From contig JACRKU010000005.1 of the NCBI GenBank assembly GCA_016215205.1, forward strand, positions 1 to 38,516: a stretch of DNA of 38,516 bases, written 5' to 3'. The notes below the pieces were generated by a model. That model did not search any database. It was not told where the DNA came from and worked only from the letters and a program-made list of their open reading frames with translations. This stretch comes from Candidatus Yonathbacteria bacterium. Lineage in GTDB: Bacteria > Patescibacteriota > Minisyncoccia > Phycocordibacterales > UBA1550. A program made the translations under genes and the position numbers. Positions 28,691 through 38,218 of the stretch are shown here, one piece after another (the first letter of the stretch is position 1; each line of letters starts with the position of its first letter).

Positions 28691-30871
28691 ATGAATTCTC
28701 AAAAAAACTCGGTAATCGTCCTGCCACAAACCCTCCTTGCTGATATTTTTCGACTTACCGAGATACAGAAAAAGGGTCTTTCAAAACTTGGCATCATGAC
28801 CGCAAGCGACCTCATTCATTACTTCCCCACACGATACACGAGCACTGCGGAAATAAAACACATTGCTAACCTCATCAAAGGCGAGGAGGCGACGATTTAT
28901 GGGCGCGTGGTTTCGGCGAAGACGGCGAAGGGTTTCAAGTCAAAAATTCCCATGACCGAAGCATTTATCGAAGACTCGACTGGGCGCATAAAAGCCGTGT
29001 GGTTTCATCAAGCATACATTGCAAAGTGGCTTTCTCCCGACGCCATGGCGAAACTTTCGGGACGCATCGAGGAACGAAGCGGGACGCTCTACATTGCAAA
29101 CCCGGAGCTCGTGCGCACAAACGAACTTCCGCTCGATGTGAACGGCTCACTTTTTCATGCAGGACAAGAAACTGTTTTTTACCCGGTCTATTCAGAAACA
29201 AAAAGCATCACCTCGCGATGGCTCCATCATCATATTCAAAAAGTTTTTGTAATGGGCGTGCTTGACCACATCGTAGACCCGATTCCCGAGGACATACTTG
29301 CGCGATATCACCTCCCCACACTTCGCACCGCCATTGTGTGGATTCACGCTCCGCAAAAGGAAAACGACGCAAAAGCCGCACGCAAGCGCTTTGCGTTTGA
29401 AGAAGTTTTTATGATTCAACTTGCAAGACAACGAGAGAGCGCGCAGACAAAAGAGCATAGTGGTTTTCGCATTGAACCTGACCAAAAAGCGCTCGCACAA
29501 TTCACTGCGCGCTTTCCTTTCAAACCGACTGCTTCACAGACACGCGCGCTCGAAGATATTTTTTCTGATTTTAAAAAGGGGTTGCCTATGGCGCGCCTGC
29601 TTGAGGGCGATGTCGGGTCAGGAAAAACATTTGTCGCCGCGGTCGCCGCATACGCGGTCGCAACCACCGCGCCCTGTGACAACAAATTTGGGAATCTCCA
29701 AGTCGCCTATATGGCGCCGACGGAGATTCTCGCCGAACAACATTTCAAAAGTTTTATAGAATATTTCAAAGGTATGCCTATTGAAATCGGGCTTCTGACT
29801 GGCAGTGGCGCAAAAAAATTTCCATCAAAACTCAATCCAATAGGTCCGACCTCTGTATCGAAGGCCCAACTTTTGAAATGGGTGGAGGGAGGCAAACTCC
29901 CTATTCTAATAGGTACACATGCCCTCATTCAGAAAAATGTGCAATTCAAAAATCTCGGCCTCGCTATCGTTGATGAGCAACATCGTTTCGGCACATTGCA
30001 ACGAAGCAAGCTCGCAAAAAAAGATATTGTTCTTCCACATTTTCTTTCTATGACCGCGACTCCAATCCCGCGCACGCTCGCCCTCACTATCTATGGCAAC
30101 CTCGACATCACGCTTCTCGACGAAATGCCCGCGGGGCGACTGTCGATAAAAACAGAGATGGTGACCAAAGACAATCGCAAAAAAATGGAGGAACATCTTC
30201 GCAGTGAAATTAAAAACGGCCGCCAAGCATACATAATCTGCCCGCGTATAAATGAACCTGACAGAGATAAAGAACTCGCGCTTCAAGCAAAATCAGTAAC
30301 CGCGGAAGCTGAGCGCATTGCCGCACACATTTTCCCCGAGTTTGAAGTTGGTATACTCCATGGCAAAATGAAGCCTGATGAAAAAGAATGGACGATGTCA
30401 GAATTCAAAAAAGGCGCAATTCATATTCTTGTTGCGACATCCGTCATTGAGGTCGGAATGAATGTGCCAAACGCCACAATGATTGTCATTGAGGGAGCGG
30501 AACGTTTTGGGCTCGCCCAACTCCATCAACTCCGCGGACGCGTCATTCGGAGCAACCACCAAGCGTATTGCTACATCCTCACCGACAGCACGAGCGAAAC
30601 ATCACAAAAACGCTTGAAGGCGCTCGTCTCGGCAAAAAACGGATTTGAACTTGCCGAACTCGACCTCACGCTTCGCGGTGCGGGAGAACTCTCCGGCGGA
30701 ACACAGTGGGGTATCTCCGACCTCGGAATGGAGGCAATCAAGAATATAAAAATGGTGGAAGCGGCACGCACCGAGGCGGCACGACTCGTTGCGGAAGATT
30801 CAGAGCTCGCAGAACACCCGCTCCTTCGCGCTGTCATCAAGTCAAAACATAAAGATACCCATTGGGAGTAA
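28691..30871 (+). CDS. recG: ATP-dependent DNA helicase RecG
   Basis: 726 aa; LLEGDVGSGKTFVAAVAA, VDEQHRFGTLQR, FLSMTATPIPRTLALT, VIEVGMNVPNATMIVIEGAERFGLAQLHQLRGRV. Confidence 0.97.
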   Translation: MNSQKNSVIVLPQTLLADIFRLTEIQKKGLSKLGIMTASDLIHYFPTRYTSTAEIKHIANLIKGEEATIYGRVVSAKTAKGFKSKIPMTEAFIEDSTGRIKAVWFHQAYIAKWLSPDAMAKLSGRIEERSGTLYIANPELVRTNELPLDVNGSLFHAGQETVFYPVYSETKSITSRWLHHHIQKVFVMGVLDHIVDPIPEDILARYHLPTLRTAIVWIHAPQKENDAKAARKRFAFEEVFMIQLARQRESAQTKEHSGFRIEPDQKALAQFTARFPFKPTASQTRALEDIFSDFKKGLPMARLLEGDVGSGKTFVAAVAAYAVATTAPCDNKFGNLQVAYMAPTEILAEQHFKSFIEYFKGMPIEIGLLTGSGAKKFPSKLNPIGPTSVSKAQLLKWVEGGKLPILIGTHALIQKNVQFKNLGLAIVDEQHRFGTLQRSKLAKKDIVLPHFLSMTATPIPRTLALTIYGNLDITLLDEMPAGRLSIKTEMVTKDNRKKMEEHLRSEIKNGRQAYIICPRINEPDRDKELALQAKSVTAEAERIAAHIFPEFEVGILHGKMKPDEKEWTMSEFKKGAIHILVATSVIEVGMNVPNATMIVIEGAERFGLAQLHQLRGRVIRSNHQAYCYILTDSTSETSQKRLKALVSAKNGFELAELDLTLRGAGELSGGTQWGISDLGMEAIKNIKMVEAARTEAARLVAEDSELAEHPLLRAVIKSKHKDTHWE

Positions 30872-30912
30872 CCCAGCACTTGCTCACGGTAGCGAGTAAA
30901 TGCTGGGTTACT
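30867..30912. terminator. Hairpin overlapping the recG stop codon
   Basis: agtaacccagca...tgctgggttact with inner complementarity. Confidence 0.7.
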
Positions 30913-30948
30913 AGACCGCGGAGATATATGGTATTTTTAAATTCTTTG

Positions 30949-31022
30949 TCCGTCCACCAGGACTCGAACCTGGGACCGCAGAGATATAAGCTCTGTGCTC
31001 TAACCAACTGAGCTATGGACGG
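30949..31022 (-). tRNA. tRNA-Ile(UAU)
   Basis: CCGTCCATAGCTCAGTTGGTTAGAGC-ACAGAG-CTTATAT-CTCTG...CCAGGTTCGAGTCCTGGTGGACGG; anticodon TAT. Confidence 0.9.
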
Positions 31023-31090
31023 ACAAAAAATTCAAAATATATCAATTAGCCCCAATAGTATACCAAAAATAGAAAAACTGAAACTCACCT

Positions 31091-32056
31091 ATGCCATGCT
31101 ATAATGTCTGCGTGAAAACTGAAACATCACGCAAAATAACCATCCTGTTGGCATTAGTCGCTCTCATTTTCGCGTGTGGCATCGGATATTTAGGATACCA
31201 AAACTACCAGCTCACACAGACAAAACTTTCCCTTGAAACAGAGCTTACAAATACCAAACAAGATTTTGCATCAACAACCCAAAAGCTTGCTAGTGATATC
31301 GAGGCGTTCAGAGAGCTTCTCATCGCAACACAGAGCGACAAGGTAAGCGCCGAACAAGACATCCGTAAACAAAAGGAAGTACTCGATGCCATATCAAGCA
31401 CTCTCGGCACGTACGAGAAACTTGCTAACACGGACCGCGAGCTTTTGGCGAAATACTCGAGGGTCTATTTTCTGAATGAAAATTACACCCCAAAGTATTC
31501 CATTACTATTCCCGCTCCGTACACCTATGAACCGGAAAAAGAAAAGATGATTATGGCGGAAGTGTGGCCGTTCCTCCAAAAATTACTGGATGACGCAAAA
31601 ACGGCAAACATTGATTTGAAAATTATTTCGGCATATCGCTCGTTTGACACGCAAGGCAAACTCAAATCTGCGTACACGGTTACTTATGGCATCGGTTCAA
31701 ATAAATTTTCTGCAGATCAGGGATATTCGGAACATCAGCTCGGCACCACGATAGACTTCACAACATCAAAACTCGCGGCAAGTTTTTACACTTTTGAAAA
31801 AACCGCGAGCTATTCATGGCTTATGGAAAATGCTTATAAATACGGATTTATACTTTCGTATCCAAAAAAGAACGGTTATTATATTTTTGAACCGTGGCAC
31901 TGGAGGTTTGTGGGCAAAAGTCTGGCGCTCCGACTCCACGATGGAAATAAAAACTTCTATGATATCCCACAACGGGAAATCAACGAGTACCTCATCTCCA
32001 TTTTTGAAACAGAACCTAAAGTACAAATCGCACCGCTATCATCGTCCACACGATAA
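31091..32056 (+). CDS. Membrane-anchored D-alanyl-D-alanine carboxypeptidase (VanY, M15B)
   Basis: N-terminal TM and coiled coil; ISAYRSFDTQGKL, DQGYSEHQLGTTIDF, WLMENAYKYGFILSYP, EPWHWRFVG. Confidence 0.92.
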   Translation: MPCYNVCVKTETSRKITILLALVALIFACGIGYLGYQNYQLTQTKLSLETELTNTKQDFASTTQKLASDIEAFRELLIATQSDKVSAEQDIRKQKEVLDAISSTLGTYEKLANTDRELLAKYSRVYFLNENYTPKYSITIPAPYTYEPEKEKMIMAEVWPFLQKLLDDAKTANIDLKIISAYRSFDTQGKLKSAYTVTYGIGSNKFSADQGYSEHQLGTTIDFTTSKLAASFYTFEKTASYSWLMENAYKYGFILSYPKKNGYYIFEPWHWRFVGKSLALRLHDGNKNFYDIPQREINEYLISIFETEPKVQIAPLSSSTR

Positions 32057-32294
32057 TCGCCGAAAATGTGCACCAAAAACACCACGCGCGGATGATGCGC
32101 CACTGCACATATAAAAAGTAACATGACATAACGGCGCCGCTAAAAAGAATCAGGTACTCGCCCATTGTTACCGCAGAGGAGGTGTCTCCGGAAAAAATCA
32201 TCCACTCAACAACGGCAAGCGTGGCGTAAAAAATGATGCCGAGAACCTCGTTGGAAACGCCGCACGTTTTACTGTATGAACTTTCCCATACGGC
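32016..32294 (-). pseudogene. Truncated vitamin K epoxide reductase (VKOR) family fragment
   Basis: SAVWESSYSKTCGVSNEVLGIIFYATLA...SCYFLYVQWRIIRAWCFWCTFSAIIVWTMI; keeps the WCxWC pair, lacks TM1 and the first Cys pair; joins the kinase 3' end. Confidence 0.6.
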
Positions 32295-32295
32295 G

Positions 32296-34338
32296 CTACC
32301 GAACCGGTATCGAGACAAAAAATGTCGTACCCTCGCCCTCTTCAGAATTGAACCAGATTTTGCCACCGAGAAGTTTAACATACTCTTTCGCCACAAAAAG
32401 TCCGAGACCAGAGCCGGCAATTTTTGTCCCATGATTACTTCCGCGGAAAAACTTGGTGAATATAATTGGCTGGTCTTCGGTGGAAATCCCCCGTCCATGG
32501 TCTCCTATTTCAAAAATGATATTTCCGTCTTGAAGCGAGGTCTGTACATTAACGATTGTTCCCTCGTGTCCATAGAGAATTGCATTATCCATAATCTCAT
32601 ACAACACGCCCTTTAGTAATTTGGGGTCAGTATTAACTTCCAAAGAAACAGGCGTCATCTCGACCGAGAGCGTCACCTTGCGAAGTTTAGCTTTCGGGTG
32701 GAGTTTCTCTTTCAAATCTCCCAGTGCATCATTTATTTTTACGGATACTATATGCGGCACTACCACCCCTCTGTCTATTTCAGAAACAGTAATGAGGTGC
32801 TCTTCGAGATCCTTCACGCTTAGAATCGCGTCGTGAGCAAACTCGAGGTTTTCATTACGCTTCTTCACATTATGCGTCTTTTGCGCCGTTTCAATATTCC
32901 AAAGAGCCTCGGTAACCGGAGTGCGGAGCTGATGCGTCGCATACGAAAAATCAGAGTGCATTCGATCAGAAGCAAGTCCTTTTGAAATATCGCGAAATAC
33001 GATAATTGCCCCCTCGCTCTGCCCGCGCCCATTCACAACAGACGCGGCACTGTCGGCAATCGCTATCTCGCTTCCGTCTTTTCTTACGAGTAAAAGCCCC
33101 TTCTTAACCGATTGTACATTCCCTGAAACAATCGCTTCTTCAATAAACGAAAAATGTTCTTCTCGTTCAGGCTCTTTCAAAAATTTGATAATTGAGCGAA
33201 ATGGTTTTCCAAGCGCTTCTTCATTGCTCCACCCGGAGATAACACCCGCCATCCTATTCCAGAGCGTAATGTTCCAGTTGCGATCAATCGCAACAACACC
33301 GTCGCCAATACTGTCGAGAAATAGCCGCTCGCGATCCCTCTGACCCTGCATCATCGCTTTGTTTTTCAAAATACGATAGGAAGAAAAACCGACAATAACA
33401 ATAATGAGCGCTAAAATAAGAGCAATTTTAACAACTTCTTGATTTCGTCCAGCAAAAGCAATGTCTTTCGGCTGTACAACCATAACACCATACCCGTATT
33501 TTTCCACAGAGGCATATGCGGCCAAGTCCTCCTCATTATCTACAGTATCAAAAAACACATCAACCCCGTGTTCTCCGTTGAGAAGTTTCTTCACTACCGC
33601 AACCGAGGAAAAATCAATCAATTCATCACCACCATTCATTTTCAGATGTCCCACAAGTTGCCCCTTTTTATCCACTACAATAATATATCCATGAGAACCG
33701 ACATTGAGCTCATTGCTCCAATTGACGACCTCGTCAGCTTTTATAGCGAGAAGAAGGAACCCGAGAACATTTTGGTTTGACGACCGTATTGGAATCGCCA
33801 CCGTGACTACATTGTATCTGGGTTCTGGAACACGGAGGAACGCAGCTGAAACATATGGCTTCCATTCTTTGCTCACTCCTTGATAGTAGTCGCGGTAGGC
33901 GAAACTTTTTCCAATTGTTTCAGGCGCCGATGGAATCCTCGCCTTCATCACCCCTTCTTTATCAAAAAGGTTAATCGCATCGATATAAGGAAGATATTGT
34001 TGTATCCCATCTATATTTTCAATCGATTTGCTCCAATTTCCCTTTTCTATATTTTGATAAACCATGGGACGCGAGGCGAGCGACATACCAACATCAACAA
34101 TCCCGTCAAACTTTTCCTTAATAAGGAGCGCGCCCAAAGAAACTATCGCCTCTCTGCGTTCGAACGCGATAGATGTTTGGTGTTTAAATTCTCGAACACT
34201 CAGATACACCCCTGCGATAACTAACGGGGAAATAATCATCGCGAGAATTACCGGCAACGAAAATCTCTTCATTTCATTAACTTTTTCCTTTATTGCCCCC
34301 CCCACGACAATTGAGGTGCCACCTCGTTCGTTATTCAT
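32296..34338 (-). CDS. Sensor histidine kinase (Cache-like sensor, PAS, HisKA/HATPase)
   Basis: 680 aa; ATHQLRTPVTEALW, DNAILYG, FEIGDHGRGIS, FRGSNHGTKIAGSGLGLFVAKEYVKLLGGKIWFNSEEGEGTTFFVSIP. Confidence 0.93.
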   Translation of the reverse strand: MNNERGGTSIVVGGAIKEKVNEMKRFSLPVILAMIISPLVIAGVYLSVREFKHQTSIAFERREAIVSLGALLIKEKFDGIVDVGMSLASRPMVYQNIEKGNWSKSIENIDGIQQYLPYIDAINLFDKEGVMKARIPSAPETIGKSFAYRDYYQGVSKEWKPYVSAAFLRVPEPRYNVVTVAIPIRSSNQNVLGFLLLAIKADEVVNWSNELNVGSHGYIIVVDKKGQLVGHLKMNGGDELIDFSSVAVVKKLLNGEHGVDVFFDTVDNEEDLAAYASVEKYGYGVMVVQPKDIAFAGRNQEVVKIALILALIIVIVGFSSYRILKNKAMMQGQRDRERLFLDSIGDGVVAIDRNWNITLWNRMAGVISGWSNEEALGKPFRSIIKFLKEPEREEHFSFIEEAIVSGNVQSVKKGLLLVRKDGSEIAIADSAASVVNGRGQSEGAIIVFRDISKGLASDRMHSDFSYATHQLRTPVTEALWNIETAQKTHNVKKRNENLEFAHDAILSVKDLEEHLITVSEIDRGVVVPHIVSVKINDALGDLKEKLHPKAKLRKVTLSVEMTPVSLEVNTDPKLLKGVLYEIMDNAILYGHEGTIVNVQTSLQDGNIIFEIGDHGRGISTEDQPIIFTKFFRGSNHGTKIAGSGLGLFVAKEYVKLLGGKIWFNSEEGEGTTFFVSIPVR

Positions 34339-34367
34339 ATATTTATATAGTACATTTTTTGTGCCAC

Positions 34368-36317
34368 TTATGCCACAGGTTCCTTTTTCTTTTTCGGCAA
34401 AATACCGCTTGCAACGAGAATCTTTTCAAACTCTTCGCGCTCGATAGATTCCTTTTCAACGAGCTCGTTCGCAATGGCATCAAGCGCTTTGCGGTGCGTC
34501 TTGCACGCCTCGCGAGCCCGCGCAAAAGCGTCATTCATAATCTTAGAAACTTCGGCGTCAATTTTTGCCGATACATCCTCCGAGTAGTCGCGACTATCCA
34601 CCCCGCGTCCGCCAAAAAGCGCGCGCCCCCCGGACCCTTCGAGGGCCACGGGTCCGAGCTTTTCTGACATTCCGTATTTGGTCACCATATCACGCGCAAG
34701 GGCAGTCGCTACCTGCAGGTCATTTGATGGTCCTGTCGTAATATCTCCGAAAACCATTTCCTCGGCAACATATCCCCCGAGCGACATCGCAATCTCATCC
34801 AAAAATTCCTTGCGTGATTGCAGGCGTGTTTCTTCAAGGGGAAGCTTTAGCGTGTAGCCCCCCGCATTTCCGCGCGCGATGATTGAAATTTTATGCACAG
34901 GGTCGGCGTGCGGCAGAACCGACGCCACAAGCGCGTGTCCAGCTTCATGATATGCGGTAATTTTCTTTTCTTCTTTCGAAAGGATGTGGCTCTTCCTTTC
35001 GGGGCCGAGCATTACTTTTTCAATAGAGCGTATGAGGTCGTACTGCGCGACAGTCTTTCGGTCCTCGCGCGCGGCTAAAATCGCGCCTTCATTCATAAGC
35101 GAAGACAAGTCCGCTCCGGAAAATCCCGGCGTGCGCTCGGCGACAACTTTCAAGTTCACATCCTCCCCAAGAGGTTTCTTTCGCGCGTGAATATTCAAAA
35201 TTTCCTCGCGTCCTTCGCGGTCGGGAAGCTCAAGGGTTACGCGTCTGTCAAAACGACCCGGACGAAGGAGTGCTGGGTCGAGCACGTCGGGCCTGTTGGT
35301 GGCAGCCATCACGATTACTTTTTCTGATGGCTCAAAACCGTCCATCTCCACGAGGATTTGGTTGAGTGTCTGCTCGCGCTCATCATTGCCACCGCCCACA
35401 CCGCCCCCGCGCACGCGTCCTACTGCGTCAATCTCGTCCACAAAAATAATTGCTGGGGCAGACTTCTTTGCCATTTTGAAAAGGTCGCGCACGCGCGATG
35501 CGCCCACGCCGACAAACATTTCAACAAACTCCGAACCCGAGAGATGAAAAAACGGCACCGCCGCCTCCCCCGCAACCGCGCGGGCAAGCAAAGTTTTTCC
35601 GGTACCCGGCGCGCCCATTAAAAGCACGCCTTTCGGAATACGCGCGCCGATGTCCAAAAACTTTTTCGGATTACGGAGGAAGTCCACAATTTCGACGAGC
35701 TCCTCTTTTGCCTCCTTTGCGCCCGCTACATCCTTAAATGTTACTTTTTGGCTAGCGTCATTCGGATCAATGATGCGAGCTTTTGACTGACCAAAAGAAA
35801 ACGCCTGCATCCCAGCCCCTTTCACTTGTCGCGAGAGCATCCAAAACACAAAACCGATAAGTAGAATTGGTAGAAGAAACGGCAATAAATTAAGCGCATA
35901 GTAACCAAAGCCACTTTCGCTTTTTACTTCCACCTCAACCCTTGCAAGTTTTTCGGCTGTGACGCCATAGTTCACAAGCGTCTGCGAAAGCGACGATTCT
36001 ATTTCTTTTTTGGATTTCTTTTTCGTGCCATCGGTGTACTCGGCATTGATCATTCCGCCTTCAACAACAATCTTTTTCACCGCACCGCCCGAAATATCTT
36101 GCGCGATTTTTGAAACAGACACTTCCTCAACTTTATTCTTGTTTCCAACAACGGCTGAATAGAGCGTTGAAATAATAAGAAATACGAGGACCGCGGTAAG
36201 AAGATTGGAAAAAAATTGCCCTCCGGTCGGCATAGATGGAAGCCCGGGAATTTTCCCTTTATTTCCGCCTTTCCTCTCTTTTACTTTTGTTCCTTTCTTG
36301 TTCTTCAAAATTTCCAT
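34368..36317 (-). CDS. ftsH: ATP-dependent zinc metalloprotease FtsH
   Basis: [44 protein letters not shown]; start at [11 protein letters not shown]. Confidence 0.97.
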   Translation of the reverse strand: MEILKNKKGTKVKERKGGNKGKIPGLPSMPTGGQFFSNLLTAVLVFLIISTLYSAVVGNKNKVEEVSVSKIAQDISGGAVKKIVVEGGMINAEYTDGTKKKSKKEIESSLSQTLVNYGVTAEKLARVEVEVKSESGFGYYALNLLPFLLPILLIGFVFWMLSRQVKGAGMQAFSFGQSKARIIDPNDASQKVTFKDVAGAKEAKEELVEIVDFLRNPKKFLDIGARIPKGVLLMGAPGTGKTLLARAVAGEAAVPFFHLSGSEFVEMFVGVGASRVRDLFKMAKKSAPAIIFVDEIDAVGRVRGGGVGGGNDEREQTLNQILVEMDGFEPSEKVIVMAATNRPDVLDPALLRPGRFDRRVTLELPDREGREEILNIHARKKPLGEDVNLKVVAERTPGFSGADLSSLMNEGAILAAREDRKTVAQYDLIRSIEKVMLGPERKSHILSKEEKKITAYHEAGHALVASVLPHADPVHKISIIARGNAGGYTLKLPLEETRLQSRKEFLDEIAMSLGGYVAEEMVFGDITTGPSNDLQVATALARDMVTKYGMSEKLGPVALEGSGGRALFGGRGVDSRDYSEDVSAKIDAEVSKIMNDAFARAREACKTHRKALDAIANELVEKESIEREEFEKILVASGILPKKKKEPVA

Positions 36318-36365
36318 AATAGCAATAGTATACACAAATCATCGTCCGACTGCTAGAATGACAAA

Positions 36366-36812
36366 ATGGCGTTGATTCAGAACAAAAAGGTACACTGGAA
36401 CTACGAGATTATCTCGCGGTTTGAGGCGGGTATAGAGCTTATGGGTACCGAGGTCAAAGCGGTTCGCGATGGGCGCGGCTCGCTTGAGGGCGCGCATGTG
36501 ACTGTTCGCGGAGGCGAGGCGTATTTAGTTGGCGCAACCATTCAACCTTACCAAGCCGGCAATACTCCAAAAGATTACGATGCCGCCAGGAACCGCAGGC
36601 TCCTTTTGACAAAAACCGAGCTCGCGGAGCTTGCGACGCAAGAGTCTAAAAGGGGCTTGACAATAGTGCCTGTTGCGGTGTATAATAAAAGTCACAAACT
36701 CAAGGTTGAAATCGCGGTCGTGCGCGGTAAAAAAACGCACGATAAACGCGAAACGATTAAAAAACGTGAGGCCGAGAGAGATGTGATGCGTGACATAAAA
36801 GGCGTAAGGTAG
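36366..36812 (+). CDS. smpB: SsrA-binding protein SmpB
   Basis: 148 aa; NYEIISRFEAGIELMGTEVKAVRDGRGSLEGAHVTV, KLTKTELAELAT-like region, KKTHDKRETIKKREAERD. Confidence 0.96.
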   Translation: MALIQNKKVHWNYEIISRFEAGIELMGTEVKAVRDGRGSLEGAHVTVRGGEAYLVGATIQPYQAGNTPKDYDAARNRRLLLTKTELAELATQESKRGLTIVPVAVYNKSHKLKVEIAVVRGKKTHDKRETIKKREAERDVMRDIKGVR

Positions 36813-36847
36813 CACTTTTACAATTCAGAATAAATGCATTTTAATAC

Positions 36848-37263
36848 GGGGATGATCGGCCTAGACAGGCGGTCAACTCTGGTCAGTGCTATGCCGAGAA
36901 TGTTCAAGACCTCGTTAAATCTTGAATACACAAGTATGTGCAAAAAACACACTTGCAAAAGCTAAGGCTATCGTATCACCATACTTTGGTGCTAACGCCT
37001 TCGCTCCTGCTTACGCTCTCGTAGCCTAAACAGCATTCACATTCAGTACGCCCTCTAGGGAATCGTGGGTGATATAAAAAGAGGGCTCATCATTTGGAAT
37101 GACTCTACCAAATGAAAAAACAAAGAGTATCGGTTGTGTATGATTTGGAATACTTTATACATACACTCCTTAAATTAAGCCTAGCTTAAAAATAAGTATT
37201 CTACGCATAGTAGACTCTAGCCAGAACATCGTCTGCACGGGGGTTCGATTCCCCCCATCTCCA
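36848..37263 (+). ncRNA. ssrA: tmRNA
   Basis: 5' GGGGATGATCGGCCTAGACAGGCGG, 3' GGGTTCGATTCCCCCCATCTCCA; tag ORF ends ...PAYALVA-TAA at 37027-37029; next to smpB. Confidence 0.96.
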
Positions 37264-37452
37264 CAAGTCGCACCGCCCAAAGACGCATGTCTTTGGGCGG
37301 TTTGCGATTGTGTGAGATGTGGGGAATCGAAAAGCGCAGGCGGGCACACTGTGTACTCACAGGGTCGCCGAGCTGGGGTCGCGAACACTTTGTATTTTGT
37401 GAGTAATCGAAACAAAATACTTAGTGATTCGTGACCGATGAACCCCATCTCC
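37264..37452 (+). ncRNA. Structured element downstream of tmRNA, same plan as the tRNA-Ser element
   Basis: Inverted copy of the tmRNA 3' end at 37303-37331; hairpins 37337-37369 and 37378-37436; partial direct copy ccccatctcc at 37443-37452. Confidence 0.68.
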
Positions 37453-37489
37453 CTTGCGTGAAAAGTAGGTGCGGGAGTATACTATCCCC

Positions 37490-38209
37490 ATGTCTAAACC
37501 TCACCGCATCCTTCTCAAGCTCTCAGGCGAACAATTTGCCGGCAAAAATGTTTTCGGTATTGATACCGATTTTCTTCTTGGTCTCGCAAAAGAGCTTCAC
37601 GAAGTTGTCACGGAGACAAAAGCGCAAATCGTCATCGTCGTCGGAGGCGGCAACTTTCTTCGCGGAGCAACCCTTTCAAAAAAAGAATCGACCATTGAGC
37701 GCGCTACAGCAGACTACATGGGAATGCTTGCAACAGTGATGAACGGCATGGCGCTCGTCGACATCCTCGAGCATTTTGGACAGCCCGCGCGCCTGCAAAC
37801 ACGCCTCCGCATTGAATCGGTCGCGGAGCCGTTCATTCGTCGCCGCGCAATACGCCACCTTGAAAAAGGGCGTATAGTAGTGATTGGCGGAGGGACAGGT
37901 AATCCGTTTGTAACGACCGACACTGCGGCAGTATCTACAGCGCTTGAACTCGGATGTGACATTGTTCTTAAAGCGACAAAAGTGGATGGCGTGTATTCAA
38001 AGGACCCAGACAAGCACATTGACGCGGTAAAAATTGACCGTATGTCGTACCTTGATGTCATTAAGGATAAGGATATTTCCGTGATGGACAATGCGGCAAT
38101 CTCTCTCGCGATGGACAACAATCTTCCTATTCGTATATTCGACCTTCTTACAAACGGCAACATCAAGCGAATCGCGAATGGCTTTGAGGTAGGCACATTG
38201 GTGCATTAG
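37490..38209 (+). CDS. pyrH: UMP kinase
   Basis: HRILLKLSGEQFAGKNVFGID, IVVGGGNFLRGA, VIGGGTGNPFVTTDTAAVSTALELGCDIVLKATKVDGVYSKDP; start at MSKPHRILLK. Confidence 0.97.
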   Translation: MSKPHRILLKLSGEQFAGKNVFGIDTDFLLGLAKELHEVVTETKAQIVIVVGGGNFLRGATLSKKESTIERATADYMGMLATVMNGMALVDILEHFGQPARLQTRLRIESVAEPFIRRRAIRHLEKGRIVVIGGGTGNPFVTTDTAAVSTALELGCDIVLKATKVDGVYSKDPDKHIDAVKIDRMSYLDVIKDKDISVMDNAAISLAMDNNLPIRIFDLLTNGNIKRIANGFEVGTLVH

Positions 38210-38218
38210 AAACAAAAA

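Noticed and set aside
37170-37448. 92-aa - strand ORF over the tmRNA 3' end (MGFIGHESLS...GDGGNRTPVQ)
   Set aside because: Antisense to tmRNA and the downstream element; no family recognised.
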